From positions 19,753 to 83,752 of the forward strand of contig WFMF01000637.1 of assembly GCA_011033025.1 (NCBI GenBank): a DNA stretch of 64,000 nt, in the 5' to 3' direction. This document shows positions 45,303 through 57,170 of this stretch, in pieces (within the stretch, counting starts at the first letter, position 1; every line of letters starts with the position of its first letter). This stretch comes from Beroe forskalii. Its lineage: Eukaryota; Ctenophora; Nuda; Beroida; Beroidae. A model generated the notes under the pieces. That model had not been told where the DNA came from. It made no database searches and worked only from the letters and a program-made list of their open reading frames with translations. A program made the position numbers and the translations under genes.

Positions 45303-48300
45303 CTGGGAGGCGGGGGGTCAAACACAAGGAAATATTTTATTCTGCTGTACATGGGTTGTGAGACACAAGGAAATGTTTTATTCTGGTGTACATGGGGTCG
45401 AACACAAGGAAATGTTTTATTCTGGTGTACAATGGGTTGTGAGACACAAGGAAATGTTTTATTCTGGTGTACAATAGGTTGTGAGACACAAGGAAATGTT
45501 TTATTCTGGTGTACAATGGGTCGAACACAAGGAAATGTTTTATTCTGGTGTACAATGGGTTTTGAGACACAAGGAAATGTTTTATTCTGGTTTACAATGG
45601 GGTCAAACACAAGGAAATGTTTTATTCTGGTGTACAATGGGTTGTGAGACACAAGGAAATGTTTTATTCTGGTGTACAATGGGTTTTGAGACCCAAGGAA
45701 ATGTTTTATTCTGGTGTACAATAGGTTGTGAGACACAAGGAAATGTTTTATTCTGGTGTACATTGGGTCAAACACAAGGAATTGTTTTATTTTGGTGTAC
45801 AATGGGTGTGAGACACAAGGAAATGTTTTATTCTGGTGTACAATGGGTTGTGAGACACAAGGAAATGTTTTATTTTGGTGTACAATGGGTTGTGAGACAC
45901 AAGGAAATGTTTTATTCTGGTGTACAATGGGTTGTGAGACACAAGGAAATGTTTTATTTTGCTGTACAATGGGTCGAACACAAGGAAATGTTATATTCTG
46001 GTGTACAATGGGTTGTGAGACACAAGGAAATGTTTTATTCTGGTGTACAATGGGTTGTGAGACACAAGGAAATGTTTTATTCTGGTGTACAATGGGTTGT
46101 GAGACACAAGGAAATGTTTTATTCTGGTGTACAATGGGTTGTGAGACACAAGGAAATGTTTTATTCTGGTGTACAATGGGTTTTGAGACCCAAGGAAATG
46201 TTTTATTCTGGTGTACAATAGGTTGTGAGACACAAGGAAATGTTTTATTCTGGTGTACATTGGGTCAAACACAAGGAATTGTTTTATTTTGGTGTACAAT
46301 GGGTTGTGAGACACAAGGAAATGTTTTATTTTGGTGTACAATGGGTTGTGAGACACAAGGAAATGTTTTATTCTGGTGTACATGGGGTCGAACACAAGGA
46401 AATGTTTTATTCTGCTGTACACGGGGTCGAACACAAGGAAATGTTTTATTCTGATGTACAATGGGTTGTGAGACACAAGGAAATGTTTTATTCTGGTGTA
46501 CAATGGGTTGTGAGACACAAGGAAATGTTTTATTCTGGTGTACAATGGGTTTTGAGACCCAAGGAAATGTTTTATTCTGGTGTACAATAGGTTGTGAGAC
46601 ACAAGGAAATTTTTATTTTGGTGTACAATGGGTTGTGAGACACAAGGAATTGTTTTATTTTGGTGTACAATGGGTGTGAGACACAAGGAAATGTTTTATT
46701 CTGGTGTACAATGGGTTGTGAGACACAAGGAAATGTTTTATTTTGGTGTACAATGGGTTGTGAGACACAAGGAAATGTTTTATTCTGCTGTACAATGGGT
46801 GTGAGACACAAGGAAATGTTTTATTTTGCTGTACAATGGGTGTGAGACACAAGGAAATGTTATATTCTGGTGTACAATGGGTTGTGAGACACAAGGAAAT
46901 GTTTTATTCTGGTGTACAATGGGTTGTGAGACACAAGGAAATGTTTTATTCTGGTGTACAATAGGTTGTGAGACACAAGGAAATGTTTTATTTTGCTGTA
47001 CAATGGGTCGAACACAAGGAAATGTTATATTCTGATGTACAATGGGTTGTGAGACACAAGGAAATGTTTTATTCTGGTGTACAATAGGTTGTGAGACACA
47101 AGGAAATGTTTTATTCTGGTGTACAATGGGTTGTGAGACACAAGGAAATGTTTTATTTTGCTGTACAATGGGTCGAACACAAGGAAATGTTATATTCTGA
47201 TGTACAATGGGTTGTGAGACAAGGAATTGTTTTATTCTGGTGTACAATAGGTTGTGAGACACAAGGAAATGTTTTATTCTGGTGTACAATGGGTTGAACA
47301 CAAGGAAATGTTTTATTCTGGTGTACAATGGGTTGTGAGACACAAGGAAATGTTTTATTTTGCTGTACAATGGGTTGTGAGACACAAGGAAATGTTTTAT
47401 TCTGGTGTACAATGGGTTGTGAGACACAAGGAAATGTTTTATTCTGGTGTACAATGGGGTCGAACACAAGGAAATGTTTTATTCTGGTGTACAATGGGTC
47501 GAACACAAGGAAATGTTTTATTCTGCTGTACAATGGGTTGTGAGACACAAGGAAATGTTTTATTCTGGTGTACAATGGGTTGTGAGACACAAGGAATTGT
47601 TTTATTCTGGTTTACAATGGGTTGTGAGACACAAGGAAATGTTTTATTTTGCTGTACAATGGGTTGTGAGACACAAGGAAATGTTTTATTTTGCTGTACA
47701 ATGGGTTGTGAGACACAAGGAAATGTTTTATTCTGGTGTACAATGGGTTGTGAGACACAAGGAATTGTTTTATTTTGCTGTACAATGGGTTGTGAGACAC
47801 AAGGAAATGTTTTATTCTGGTGTACAATGGGATGTGAGACACAAGGAAATGTTTTATTTTGCTGTACAATGGGTCGAACACAAGGAAATGTTATATTCTG
47901 GTGTACAATGGGTTGTGAGCCACAAGGAATTGTTTTATTCTGGTGTACAATGGGTTGTGAGACACAAGGAAATGTTTTATTTTGCTGTACAATGGATCGA
48001 ACACAAGGAAATGTTATATTCTGGTGTACAATGGGTTGTGAGACACAAGGAATTGTTTTATTCTGGTGTACAATAGGTTGTGAGACACAAGGAAATGTTT
48101 TATTTTGCTGTACAATGGGTCGAACACAAGGAAATGTTTTATTTTGCTGTACAATGGGTTGTGAGACACAAGGAATTGTTTTATTCTGGTGTACAATGGG
48201 TTGTGAGACACAAGGAAATGTTTTATTTTGCTGTACAATGGATCGAACACAAGGAAATGTTATATTCTGGTGTACAATGGGTTGTGAGACACAAGGAATT

Positions 48301-51300
48301 GTTTTATTCTGGTGTACAATAGGTTGTGAGACACAAGGAAATGTTTTATTTTGCTGTACAATGGGTCGAACACAAGGAAATGTTTTATTTTGCTGTACAA
48401 TGGGTCGAACATAAGGAAATGTTTTATTCTGCTGTACAATGGGTTGTGAGACACAAGGAAATCATGTTTTATTCTGGTGTACAATGGGTTGTGAGACACA
48501 AGGAAATGTTTTATTCTGCTGTACAATGGGTTGTGAGACACAAGGAAATGTTTTATTCTGGTGTACAATGGGTTGTGAGACACAAGGAAATGTTTTATTT
48601 TGCTGTACAATGGGTCGAACACAAGGAAATGTTTTATTCTGCTGTACAATGGGTTGTGAGACACAAGGAAATGTTTTATTTTGCTGTACAATGGGTTGTG
48701 AGACACAAGGAAATGTTTTATTCTGCTGTACAATGGGTTGTGAGACACAAGGAAATGTTTTATTCTGGTGTACAATGGGTTGTGAGACACAAGGAAATGT
48801 TTTATTTGCTGTACAATGGGTCGAACACAAGGAAATGTTATATTCTGGTGTACAATGGGTTTGTGAGACACAAGGAATTGTTTTATTCTGGTGTACAATG
48901 GGTTGGGACACAAGAAATGTTTTATTTGCTGTAAAATGGATCGAACACAAGGAAATGTTATATTCTGGTGTACAATGGGTTGTGAGACACAAGGAATTGT
49001 TTTATTCTGGTGTACAATAGGTTGTGAGACACAAGGAAATGTTTTATTCTGCTGTACAATGGGTCGAACACAAGGAAATGTTTTATTTTGTAATGCAAAT
49101 GGTTACTGGTTAACCCCAGCACCCACCTATCGGCTGTTTGGTGAGTAGCTCCTCCGAATGGTCCCTGCTCAAATCTGTCTGATACCACACATGGAACGAA
49201 GTCTGCAGCTCCAACTCTGTACCGCTCAAACCCGTCACGTGATCAATATAGTCCACGTGATTTGGCACGTGATCTCCCTCGCCCACGTGCTCATTTGGCG
49301 CGTGTTCCAACTCGTATGTCACGTGTTCACACGGGTGCTGCTCCTCAAAGGACGGCTGCTGTTGTTGATCAAAGGACTGATCACGGGAGGGCAGATGGTC
49401 GTATATCTCAAAGGAATTCCCGATTTGATCGCAGGGATGATCGCACGGCACGCTGGTAATGATTTAAATAAGTCATGTGATATTCTAGACGCATTATTAA
49501 TATCTATCCTATAAATAGATTGTATAGAGAAATAGATTGTATAGATTGTATAGAGAAACTCATTCGCCAGATTAAATTTCGCAATTCAATGCAGGCTTAA
49601 ATTTTTTGTTTTATTCTCTCTAAGGCTTTTTAAACTTACAAAGTTAAAATCTGAAATATGGTATAATCTATGTAACTTGACTTTATGGATGCATCCATTG
49701 GATCCATCTATTTCATTCTTAACTGCTTAATTTAATTTTACATTTACAATTAATTATTGATTTATGGAAATTTTTAGTGACTTATTTATTTTATTAACTA
49801 AACATAATCCAGGCATTAATTTGTAAGTAATTTTGGTTTTGGTAGAAAGAGTTTGGCAGTATTTGGGTGAAATTTCGGATATTTTATGTTTATCATATGA
49901 TTTGATTGTATTTTCAGGTTTTTGGCCCCAACATCATTATGGCCTTGCCGTGTGTTTGGGTTAGTCAAAATAATAAACTGTGAAATTTGTAAGCCATCCT
50001 ACCTTTGAGAGAGCTCAACTAAATTAGATAAATTATTAGACATTCTGCCTATAGCTCGTTTAATTTGATTCATTTGCCATGTACCATTTCATGTATGTTA
50101 TCAAAATTTCCAAAAAAAGAAAAGAAATAGATGAAAGTCGTTTATACCTGTCCGAAAACACGTCACTGCAGGTGCTGTCTTGCGCGGTGAGCTCCGTCAC
50201 GCTCTCACGCGTTGCTGTCGTCTGATTGGCTGGCACTTCCTCTCCTTGCGTCTCATTGGCTGATTCCTCTTTAGTCACGCGATTATCCTTGCGCGGCTCA
50301 GAAGAAATGGTTGAATCGCACGTGCGCGCTTCGGTCTCCGGTTCCTTGGTCGGTTGCTCCCCCACTTTGGTTACGTCTGTCACACTGTCATCCGTGAGGT
50401 AGAGTCTGAAGAGGGTTTCTCTAATAATTAATCTGTTAAAAAGTGAGCAACAGTGTCAAAAATGAAAAAAATAGCGAAAGTGAAAATTTCAAAAGCACAA
50501 ATAAATACAATGAAGATGGAAATAAGAATAAAAAACGTCTGAAAACTTACGGCGAAAGCGGTTCTTCATCGGACAGTCCACTCCCACTTTCTGAAAACGA
50601 TATTGTTAAAACAGCAGTAATCGGGAATTAAAGCAGCAGTACTCGGGAATATAATTTCAAAGAAGCATACCGATAAATAAGATCATCAGAGCTTGGAGGG
50701 TATATCGTGTATTTGAATGAGTGTTATTAAAGTTCATCAAGTAATACTCAGTTATGTCATGATTAAATTTATCAAAAATCACGCAGTCACCGACAAAAAT
50801 CAGAGAATTATATCTGATTAAAAGTATCTAACAAATTAACTAGCCGCCTTGATCCGAACTCTCAAATTTTAACAAGAATTACCTAAGGGATCCAAAAATA
50901 AACCACACACACCACCTACCATTATCAAAATTACTTGTTCAAAGCAGGAAAATTAGGCGTGTGAGCGTCATCAAACCACCATTTTAAACCATAATAATGA
51001 CGTCACTCTCAACCACCTATCTTGTGGGCACGATCTGATACACTCACCCAAATTAATAAAACCAAGCTGTGACACATGTATCCCACACACGCAATATGTG
51101 TTATTACCTAACTTACTGAGGACTTGTGTGCAAATCATGACACACACGCAATATGTGTTATTACCTAACTTACTGAGGACTTGTGTGCAAATCATGACAC
51201 TCATTTGGTCCCTCATCTTGTCACTCCAAATACCGTCCATGACTCTGCCAGAAGTGCCACTCTCGATAATCTCAACTAAAGAACCATTCTTCTTGCAACT

Positions 51301-51510
51301 CGTGCTGTCATCCTGCCGCGCACTGGTGTCTTTGCAATAGCGGATTTCAGTGCTGTTGTCACTTCCGGTGTCAATCTTGTTGTCAAAAGCTTTCTTCCTA
51401 CAAGTGAAGCACACAGAATTGGGGAGACCATTGCAGTTTTGTAGGGTGTTACAGTGGTTACAGCTGTTGCTGTGGCAAGCGGCTGTGTTGCCATGGTAAC
51501 GAGACATCAT
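45192..51510 (-). CDS. SH2-domain protein, five exons recognised, C-terminus not found
   Basis: Exons on the - strand: 51510-51174 (or -51117), 50590-50551, 50405-50148, 49452-49127 and 45302-45192. All borders are GT-AG and phases agree (1, 2, 2, 1, 1), giving 357 codons so far. The N-terminal part is Cys/Asn-rich (residues 8-40), followed by Ser/Thr/Glu-rich, probably disordered sequence. An SH2 domain starts near residue 298. WYQTDLSRDHSEELL has the opening Trp and the alpha-A Arg308. It is followed across the intron by IGTFYIRGSS with the phosphotyrosine-binding Arg326 (FLVR-type motif) and VEHY with the beta-D His349. SH2 domains bind phosphotyrosine peptides, so a cytoplasmic adaptor role is expected. 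The wording slightly recalls tensin-type SH2 domains, but I do not assign a family. The remaining SH2 half must lie further left or is lost. Confidence 0.8.
45316..49088. repeat. 42-bp minisatellite filling SH2 intron 4 (about 90 units)
   Basis: Main unit ggttgtgagacacaaggaaa + tgttttattctggtgtacaatg (42 bp); a variant with ggtcgaacacaagg is 39 bp. Both are multiples of three and mostly stop-free, which creates spurious frames up to 386 codons on either strand. Blocks of several units recur with the same variant order, e.g. the sequence around 45640-45790 is echoed at 46120-46270, showing amplification in blocks. The array abuts exon 5 (13 bp) and exon 4 (about 40 bp). Confidence 0.97.
49127..49452 (-). 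CDS. SH2 gene exon 4: His/Asp/Glu-rich linker and start of SH2
   Basis: Acceptor attaccag, donor ATAG|GTGGGT (phase 1). The first two thirds are rich in His, Asp, Glu and Gln with a QQQQ run and repeated [DEN]HV triplets. The last 23 codons begin the SH2 domain (HVWYQTDLSRDHSEELL). Confidence 0.8.
49236..49325. promoter_or_regulatory. Five CACGTG E-box palindromes inside SH2 exon 4
   Basis: CACGTG at 49236, 49254, 49266, 49284 and 49320; on the coding strand each reads His-Val. bHLH-type sites by sequence, but the codon repeat [DEN]HV may be the real cause. Confidence 0.4.
49453..50147. other. SH2 gene intron 3
   Basis: 695 bp, AT-rich, nothing else recognised. Introns 1 and 2 (50591-51116, 50406-50550) are likewise plain, except that intron 1 holds a CRE-family element at 50951-51033. 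Confidence 0.65.
50148..50405 (-). CDS. SH2 gene exon 3: acidic, Thr/Ser-rich linker
   Basis: Acceptor ctcttcag, donor GACAG|GTATAA. 258 nt, phase 2 to phase 2. Starts LYLTDDSVTDVTKVGEQ and ends TCSDVFSD. No domain; probably disordered. Confidence 0.75.
50551..50590 (-). CDS. SH2 gene exon 2: 40-nt microexon
   Basis: Acceptor tcgttttcag, donor CGCC|GTAAGT. Encodes SGSGLSDEEPLSP, a Ser/acidic patch resembling a kinase target. It is needed to keep frame between exons 1 and 3. Confidence 0.75.
50951..51033. mobile_element. CRE-containing miniature element in SH2 intron 1
   Basis: aattaggcgtgtg..gcgtcatcaaaccaccatt, then ttaaaccataataatgacgt + cactctcaaccacctat: the family core and a decayed cgcctatt end. 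Confidence 0.5.
51084..51198. repeat. 57-bp tandem duplication spanning an exon-intron border
   Basis: Two identical copies running from acacacgcaatatgtgttat to gtgcaaatcatg. Each contains the end of SH2 exon 1 and its GTAAGT donor (on the - strand). Confidence 0.93.
51117..51510 (-). CDS. SH2 gene exon 1 with duplicated splice donor
   Basis: Opens ATGATGTCTCG, giving MMSRYHGNTAACHSNS with clustered Cys (CHSNSCNHC, CFTCRKK). An acceptor-like cacacag 3 bp upstream means an earlier exon is possible. The donor CTCA|GTAAGT occurs twice, at 51173/51174 and 51116/51117, because 57 bp are duplicated. Using the second adds exactly 19 codons. Confidence 0.72.
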
Positions 51511-52138
51511 GGACTGTGTGACGTCATAAACTCAATAGTGTATGGGGGTAACCAATGACAAAAATGATAATAATTTGAATTATGAGTTTAATGACGAGAA
51601 TAAGCAACGATTTGAAAACAATTCAAGTGGAAGAGAATTAAAGGAATTTCGAATTTGGAATACAGGAAACATATCTTATAGTTGAAATCTCGATTTAAAA
51701 CTTTCTGAACAGAAAAATGGGGGAAAGAAAACCATGTGAAATGAATTGAAGGAACCAGATCTTATATCTCTGACTGGATAAGAACTACATAACTGTCAGG
51801 AATTAAAACTCTCTGACGCAATCCAGCTCTGTGATTTCGCAGTTTTGTGATCATTACGCATTGACTTTTATTGATTTCTGCCGCTGTTAAGAGGTCGCAA
51901 GGCACTTCCAGTGGAAAGACGGAGAGCTCAGGGAGCAGGGAGCCAAGGAAAGAAGGAGGCAGAAATACCTTACGAGACATACTATGGGGAACGAAATCTG
52001 GGGTTTTAAGAAAAAAATCCCCAGATTTTCAAATTCCATATTTCAACATAACGTCAGCATCATACGTTAACATGGGTAACATTAAAAAAACATCACCTAA
52101 TGTTCGACACCAAAATGCCAAAATACCGTAAAGCACCT

Positions 52139-52280
52139 CTAGTGGTAGTATAGGTAGTAAAGGCGTAGTATAGTGGTAGTAAAGTGGTAGAATAGTAAAG
52201 GCGTAGTATAGTGGTAGTAAAGTGGTAGAATAGTAAAGGCGTAGTATAGTGGTAGTAAAGTGGTAGTATAGTAAAGGCGG
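52139..52280. repeat. Tandem repeat, unit about 43 bp, 3.3 copies
   Basis: Unit gtagtatagtggtagtaaag + tggtagaatagtaaaggc, itself built from shorter gtagtaaag / gtagaatag steps. Confidence 0.85.
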
Positions 52281-52800
52281 GGATTAGAGCCAGGAACTGA
52301 GGAAGTAGGAAACAAGAATAGGCAAGTTAATTGATTAACCAACACAACTTCAGACTCAAATTAGTTGGAACTACAGTCACAACTAATGCGTCCCAGCGGG
52401 ATCAGGATACTGCAAATACAGGAATAACCAGGATATTCAGAAAACTCAAGAAACAGCAGTAGGGAGAGAAATCAGTGTATTCCAAGGGGTGAAAGTAACA
52501 AGTAGATAAAACATTTGCCAAGAATGTTCACATGCAGAAACTGCTCCTCTAAACACGCGGGAATGAAGGGAGAATAAAGGTCATCAGTTCAGCACATTAA
52601 CTTCAGATGATGACGTCATAGACACTCGTTACTGCTTGCAGTCTAATCATGCTCAATACACTCACAACTTCATAAGGTGTGGAACAGGCAACAGAAACAT
52701 AATACAAGTATCAACATGCGCACAAGTTTGATGAAGATTGGATGAATTTAGGCGTCCTGGACAGCTCGACGGAACAATATAAATAAAGGACGCGCAAGAA

Positions 52801-52862
52801 AAATAGGCGATTTAATATGACATCAATTGACCACTTTAAAGTATGATGATGACGTCCTTGTT
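52801..52862. mobile_element. CRE-containing miniature element copy
   Basis: Begins aaataggcgatttaat (left TIR), then gaccactttaaagtatgatg + atgacgtcc. Confidence 0.5.
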
Positions 52863-55529
52863 ATAAATCTAGTGTTCGAAAGCGACAAAAATGTGCTTGA
52901 GTACCCGGGTCAAAAAATACCTGCTTGAAGACATGCGAGTGGCGAAGTATCAAATAATTTGGGATATTATAGGCATGATGTAATATCGTAATGAGATTAA
53001 AGTTTAGGGTGGTATTCATTACGTTGCAGTGTGGCGAAATTTTAAAATTTCATTAAATTTACATCAATTTCACTTCCCGGAGGATTCATTCGAAGATGAC
53101 CTGGGTGCATGTGTTGGAAACAATTACATATGTAGGGCCACTGAATAATTCGCATAATATCATCATTATTCGAAACAATTATTTATCGGATTTTGAGTGA
53201 AATTTCTGAGTGTTATTTGAATTTCAAGTGAGGAATCAAGCATGAGAGATGTCAGTCAACCAAGGAATAATAATTCAAAACTTAGAATACGTATAACGTG
53301 ACAGAAAAACCAATATTTATTTTCATTGCAGGCCTCGACGGTTCTCTGTTTAATTATTGTATATTGGTCCCAAAACCTACTCCATTTTCGTCGAACAGGA
53401 CTTAATATAATTGTAAATACAATTAATCAATTAACCTATGCACTCTGTTAAAACAGGGTCAAATAGGTGGCTGTACTGAAATAGCATGTGCTGCTATAGC
53501 ATGACTCAATAAACAAATTGGGCTAAAATTAGAAAACGCTATAAAAAGGCTTCGATGAAATCAAAAAAGTGTAACAAAACAGTACCAAGTCGTCAAGATG
53601 CAAGCATGAATTTACAAAACAGCCTATCTACCACAGAACTAGTGCAGGAAATAGGAGGTTATTTAACATCATGAATTTACAACTTTATGCCTTGAAAATG
53701 ACGTGACTCTCAACGGCCTAACTCTGGCACTGAGCCAATATATTTACTCGCCCAAATAAAGAAATACTGCGCGTATCTTGATAACAGGTCCATAATTCCT
53801 CAGACACGAACATCTCAGACACATTTCAGATACAAATATTATATGACATGATTTATAATATAATCTGATGACGTCATAATTAATTGTCAAAGAATGTGTG
53901 CCTTGGGACGGAACTATCAAAGCTCCGAACGTCTGGGGAGATATTTCATCAGGTTGAGACATGAAATGATCAAATCGGTGTTTCTTAGGTCAAATATACA
54001 TGTATCAACTACCTGTATCGGTTTCAATCGATATTATATAAAGCACGTCATTATCGTCTGATACTTTGTATATTTGTAAATTGTAATCAATTTAATTTAA
54101 TTAGTCATGTGCCTGTGGATTGTATACTTTCATCCCTGTTTCAGGTTCCGCATAGATGACGAAATTATGTGGGATTTGCAGATTGGTTTCCATGGTTTCC
54201 AGATGAAGCCAAACGAATATCAAAAATATCTAGCACCATATATAATGACATATTGATTCACAGAATTAAAATTGTTGCAGTTTACTTCTGAAACTGCAAG
54301 TTATGAAACTTGGTACCTACTTATTGGGTACCTACTTATTGGGTATGAAATGGTTCAACAGAAACATGAAACTTGGTACCTACTAATTGGGTATGAAATG
54401 GTTTGACAGAAACTTGAAATTAATGATCATAATTTATGATCATAACGAGTTATCTGGTATAGTGACCAGTTGACCCCGTATCATAATGTTTATGGCAGTT
54501 TAGAAGTTTATAATGTTAAATTGATCTAGATTAGCATCCACATAATATGATCATTGATCATAAGGTCAATATTTAAATTCTAAATCCCCTAATTCGGCTG
54601 TAAAATTAATTTTCACTGGCAGTGGCGTGAAGCGTCAGCAAACGAACCGTTTTAAACTAATGCAGCTAGAAAATAATTGTAAATTTATGCTCCAAACCAG
54701 CTTGACGAAAGAATGGAGCTAGACGACTAGACTGAAGTTAAGCAGTAACATGAAACTACATATATTAACAAATTTAACAACACATGTTTAGTAGAATTGC
54801 CCTGGGGCCTGGGTAAAATGTCTCAAGGTTTTCCCGTGTGAATGAACTCTAGGAGTTCATTATGAGGAACTAAAAGATTTAGTCATGTCGGCGGGGAACC
54901 TCCCACTATTTTACTAATCATATTATATTTAAAATTAAGAGAAATTCAAGTGACCGCTTCCAGGGGCTCACAGACTCAATCTTTCACAAAATTACATTAC
55001 TAATTCAGGCCATTATTACAGTGCAACACAACCAATTCGTACTTTTCATAACAGACTAACATTTCATGGTACAATGGAACACTAGAATCGCACAATTGTT
55101 AGAATTTGCAATATTACAATACCACTCTGCTGCCCGGCCAATCTGCTATATTATAATTCAACCATGTGGGACGGACGTGCTTTTGCTTCAATCAGCCCAA
55201 AATCAAAATTTCCATTATTATAATGATTTTCTTCCGAAAATTTAGAAACTATTACGTACGGCCGAATTCTACGAAATTGAATTTTAAATGCAAGACGTGC
55301 TTTGGGGGATGATAACGTCATAAAATGTTTTCTGTATATCACGTGATAGAATATATCTCGCGACACCAAAACTTAACTTTGACGTCACCAATTTAAAGCT
55401 CGTATTCATGATAACTTCGTCACATCGACCTGCCTATCCTTTCGTCTCAAACACCTGTGTGCAAACCAAAAATCGCGTGGAAATGATGCGAAAATTACAA
55501 CATTGCACCAAAATCCCCAGCTGTCTCCG

Positions 55530-56870
55530 ACACACACTAAGACAGACACTTAGACACACACTAAGACAAACACTAAGACAGACACTAAGACACACACTAA
55601 GACAGACACTAAGACACACACTAAGACACACACTAAGACACACACTAAGACACACACTAAAACACACACTAAGACACACACTAAGACAGACACTAAGACA
55701 AACACTAAGACAGACACTAAGACAGACACTAAGACACACACTGAGACACACACTAAGACAGACACTAAGACACACACTAAGACACACACTAAGACACACA
55801 CTAAGACAAACACTAAGACACACACTAAGACACACACTAAGACACACACTAAGACAAACACTAAGACACATACTAAGACACACACTAAGACACACACTAA
55901 GACAGACACTAAGACACACACTAAGACAGACACTAAGACAGACACTAAGACAAACACTAAGACACACACTAAGACACACACTAAGACACACACTAAGACA
56001 GACACTAAGACACACACTAAGACACACACTAAGACAGACACTAAGACACACACTAAGACAGACACTACGACACACACTAAGACAGACACTAAGACACACA
56101 CTAAGACAGACACTAAGACAGACACTAAGACACATACTAAGACACACACTAAGACAAACACTAAGACACACACTAAGACACACACTAAGACACACACTAA
56201 GACAGACACTAAGACACACACTAAGACACACACTAAGACACACACTAAGACACACACTAAGACACACACTTAGACAGACACTAAGACACACACTAAGACA
56301 CACACTAAGACACACACTAAGACAGACACTAAGACACACACTAAGACACACACTAAGACACACACTAAGACAAACACTAAGACACACACTAAGACACACA
56401 CTAAGACACACACTAAGACAATTACTAAGACACACACTAAGACAGACACTAAGACAGACACTAAGACACACACTAAGACAGACACTAAGACAGACACTAA
56501 GACAAACACTAAGACACACACTAAGACACACACTAAGACACACACTAAGAAACACACTAAGACAGACACTTCGACACACACTAAGACAGACACTAAGACA
56601 CACACTAAGACACACACTAAGACAGACACTAAGACACATACTAAGACACACACTAAGACAAACACTAAGACACACACTAAGACAAACACTAAGACAGACA
56701 CTAAGACACACACTAAGACAGACACTAAGACACACACTAAGACACACACTAAGACACACACTAAGACACACACTAAGACACACACTAAGACACACACTAA
56801 GACACACACTAAGACACACACTACGACACACACTAAGACAGACACTAAGACAGACACTAAGACAGACATA
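55530..56870. repeat. 12-bp minisatellite cacactaagaca (about 112 units)
   Basis: Units differ mainly at one position (cacact / gacact / aacact after aaga). The 12-bp period leaves three frames open: Leu-Arg-His/Gln-Thr on +, Cys-Leu-Ser-Val and Val-Leu-Val-Cys on -. These are repeats, not proteins. Confidence 0.97.
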
Positions 56871-57116
56871 TCTGCGTCGCTCGTATTCAAACAGACAAAA
56901 GCTAATTTCCCATTCAATATATAACCTCCCACATCCTGCCTAATATTCAGTGATTACTAAGACGAATTAAAGATATCTTTCTTTGAAACAGTGCGAGATT
57001 CGCGAGCCCAATCTGTCATTATCATTATAAACGTATATTCCAGCAGCGTTTGCGCGTGTTGCGTATGAGGAATAAGAGGTGACGTCATCATCATGGGTTG
57101 AAATGGCAATGCTCGA

Positions 57117-57170
57117 CTGCAGCACGTGACAACAGCACGTGACTACAGCACGTGACTGCAGCACGTGACT
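57117..57170. promoter_or_regulatory. Four CACGTG E-boxes at exact 13-bp spacing
   Basis: CACGTG at 57123, 57136, 57149 and 57162 within an acagcacgtgact repeat, preceded by a TGACGTCATCATCATGG element at about 57080. Binding sites for bHLH-ZIP factors by sequence; the target gene is unknown and the nearest recognised start (51510, - strand) is 5.6 kb away. Confidence 0.5.

Larger units (their letters stand above)
51511..55529. other. Region upstream of the SH2 gene, no gene recognised
   Basis: Would contain the SH2 promoter. Holds a degenerate repeat (52139-52280), CRE-family copies (52801-52862 and about 53640-53710), a TGACGTCA at 52613-52620, and short direct repeats of cttggtacctacttattggg at 54308-54370. 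No other exon is supportable. Confidence 0.5.

Noticed and set aside
45217..49020. Many long frames on both strands in the 42-bp array
   Set aside because: Same cause: units of 42 and 39 bp. The region is an intron of the SH2 gene.
55408..56943. 511-codon + frame (LRHT/LRQT repeats) and 465-codon - frame (CLSV repeats)
   Set aside because: 12-bp minisatellite translated in several frames; no unique flanking protein sequence or splice sites.
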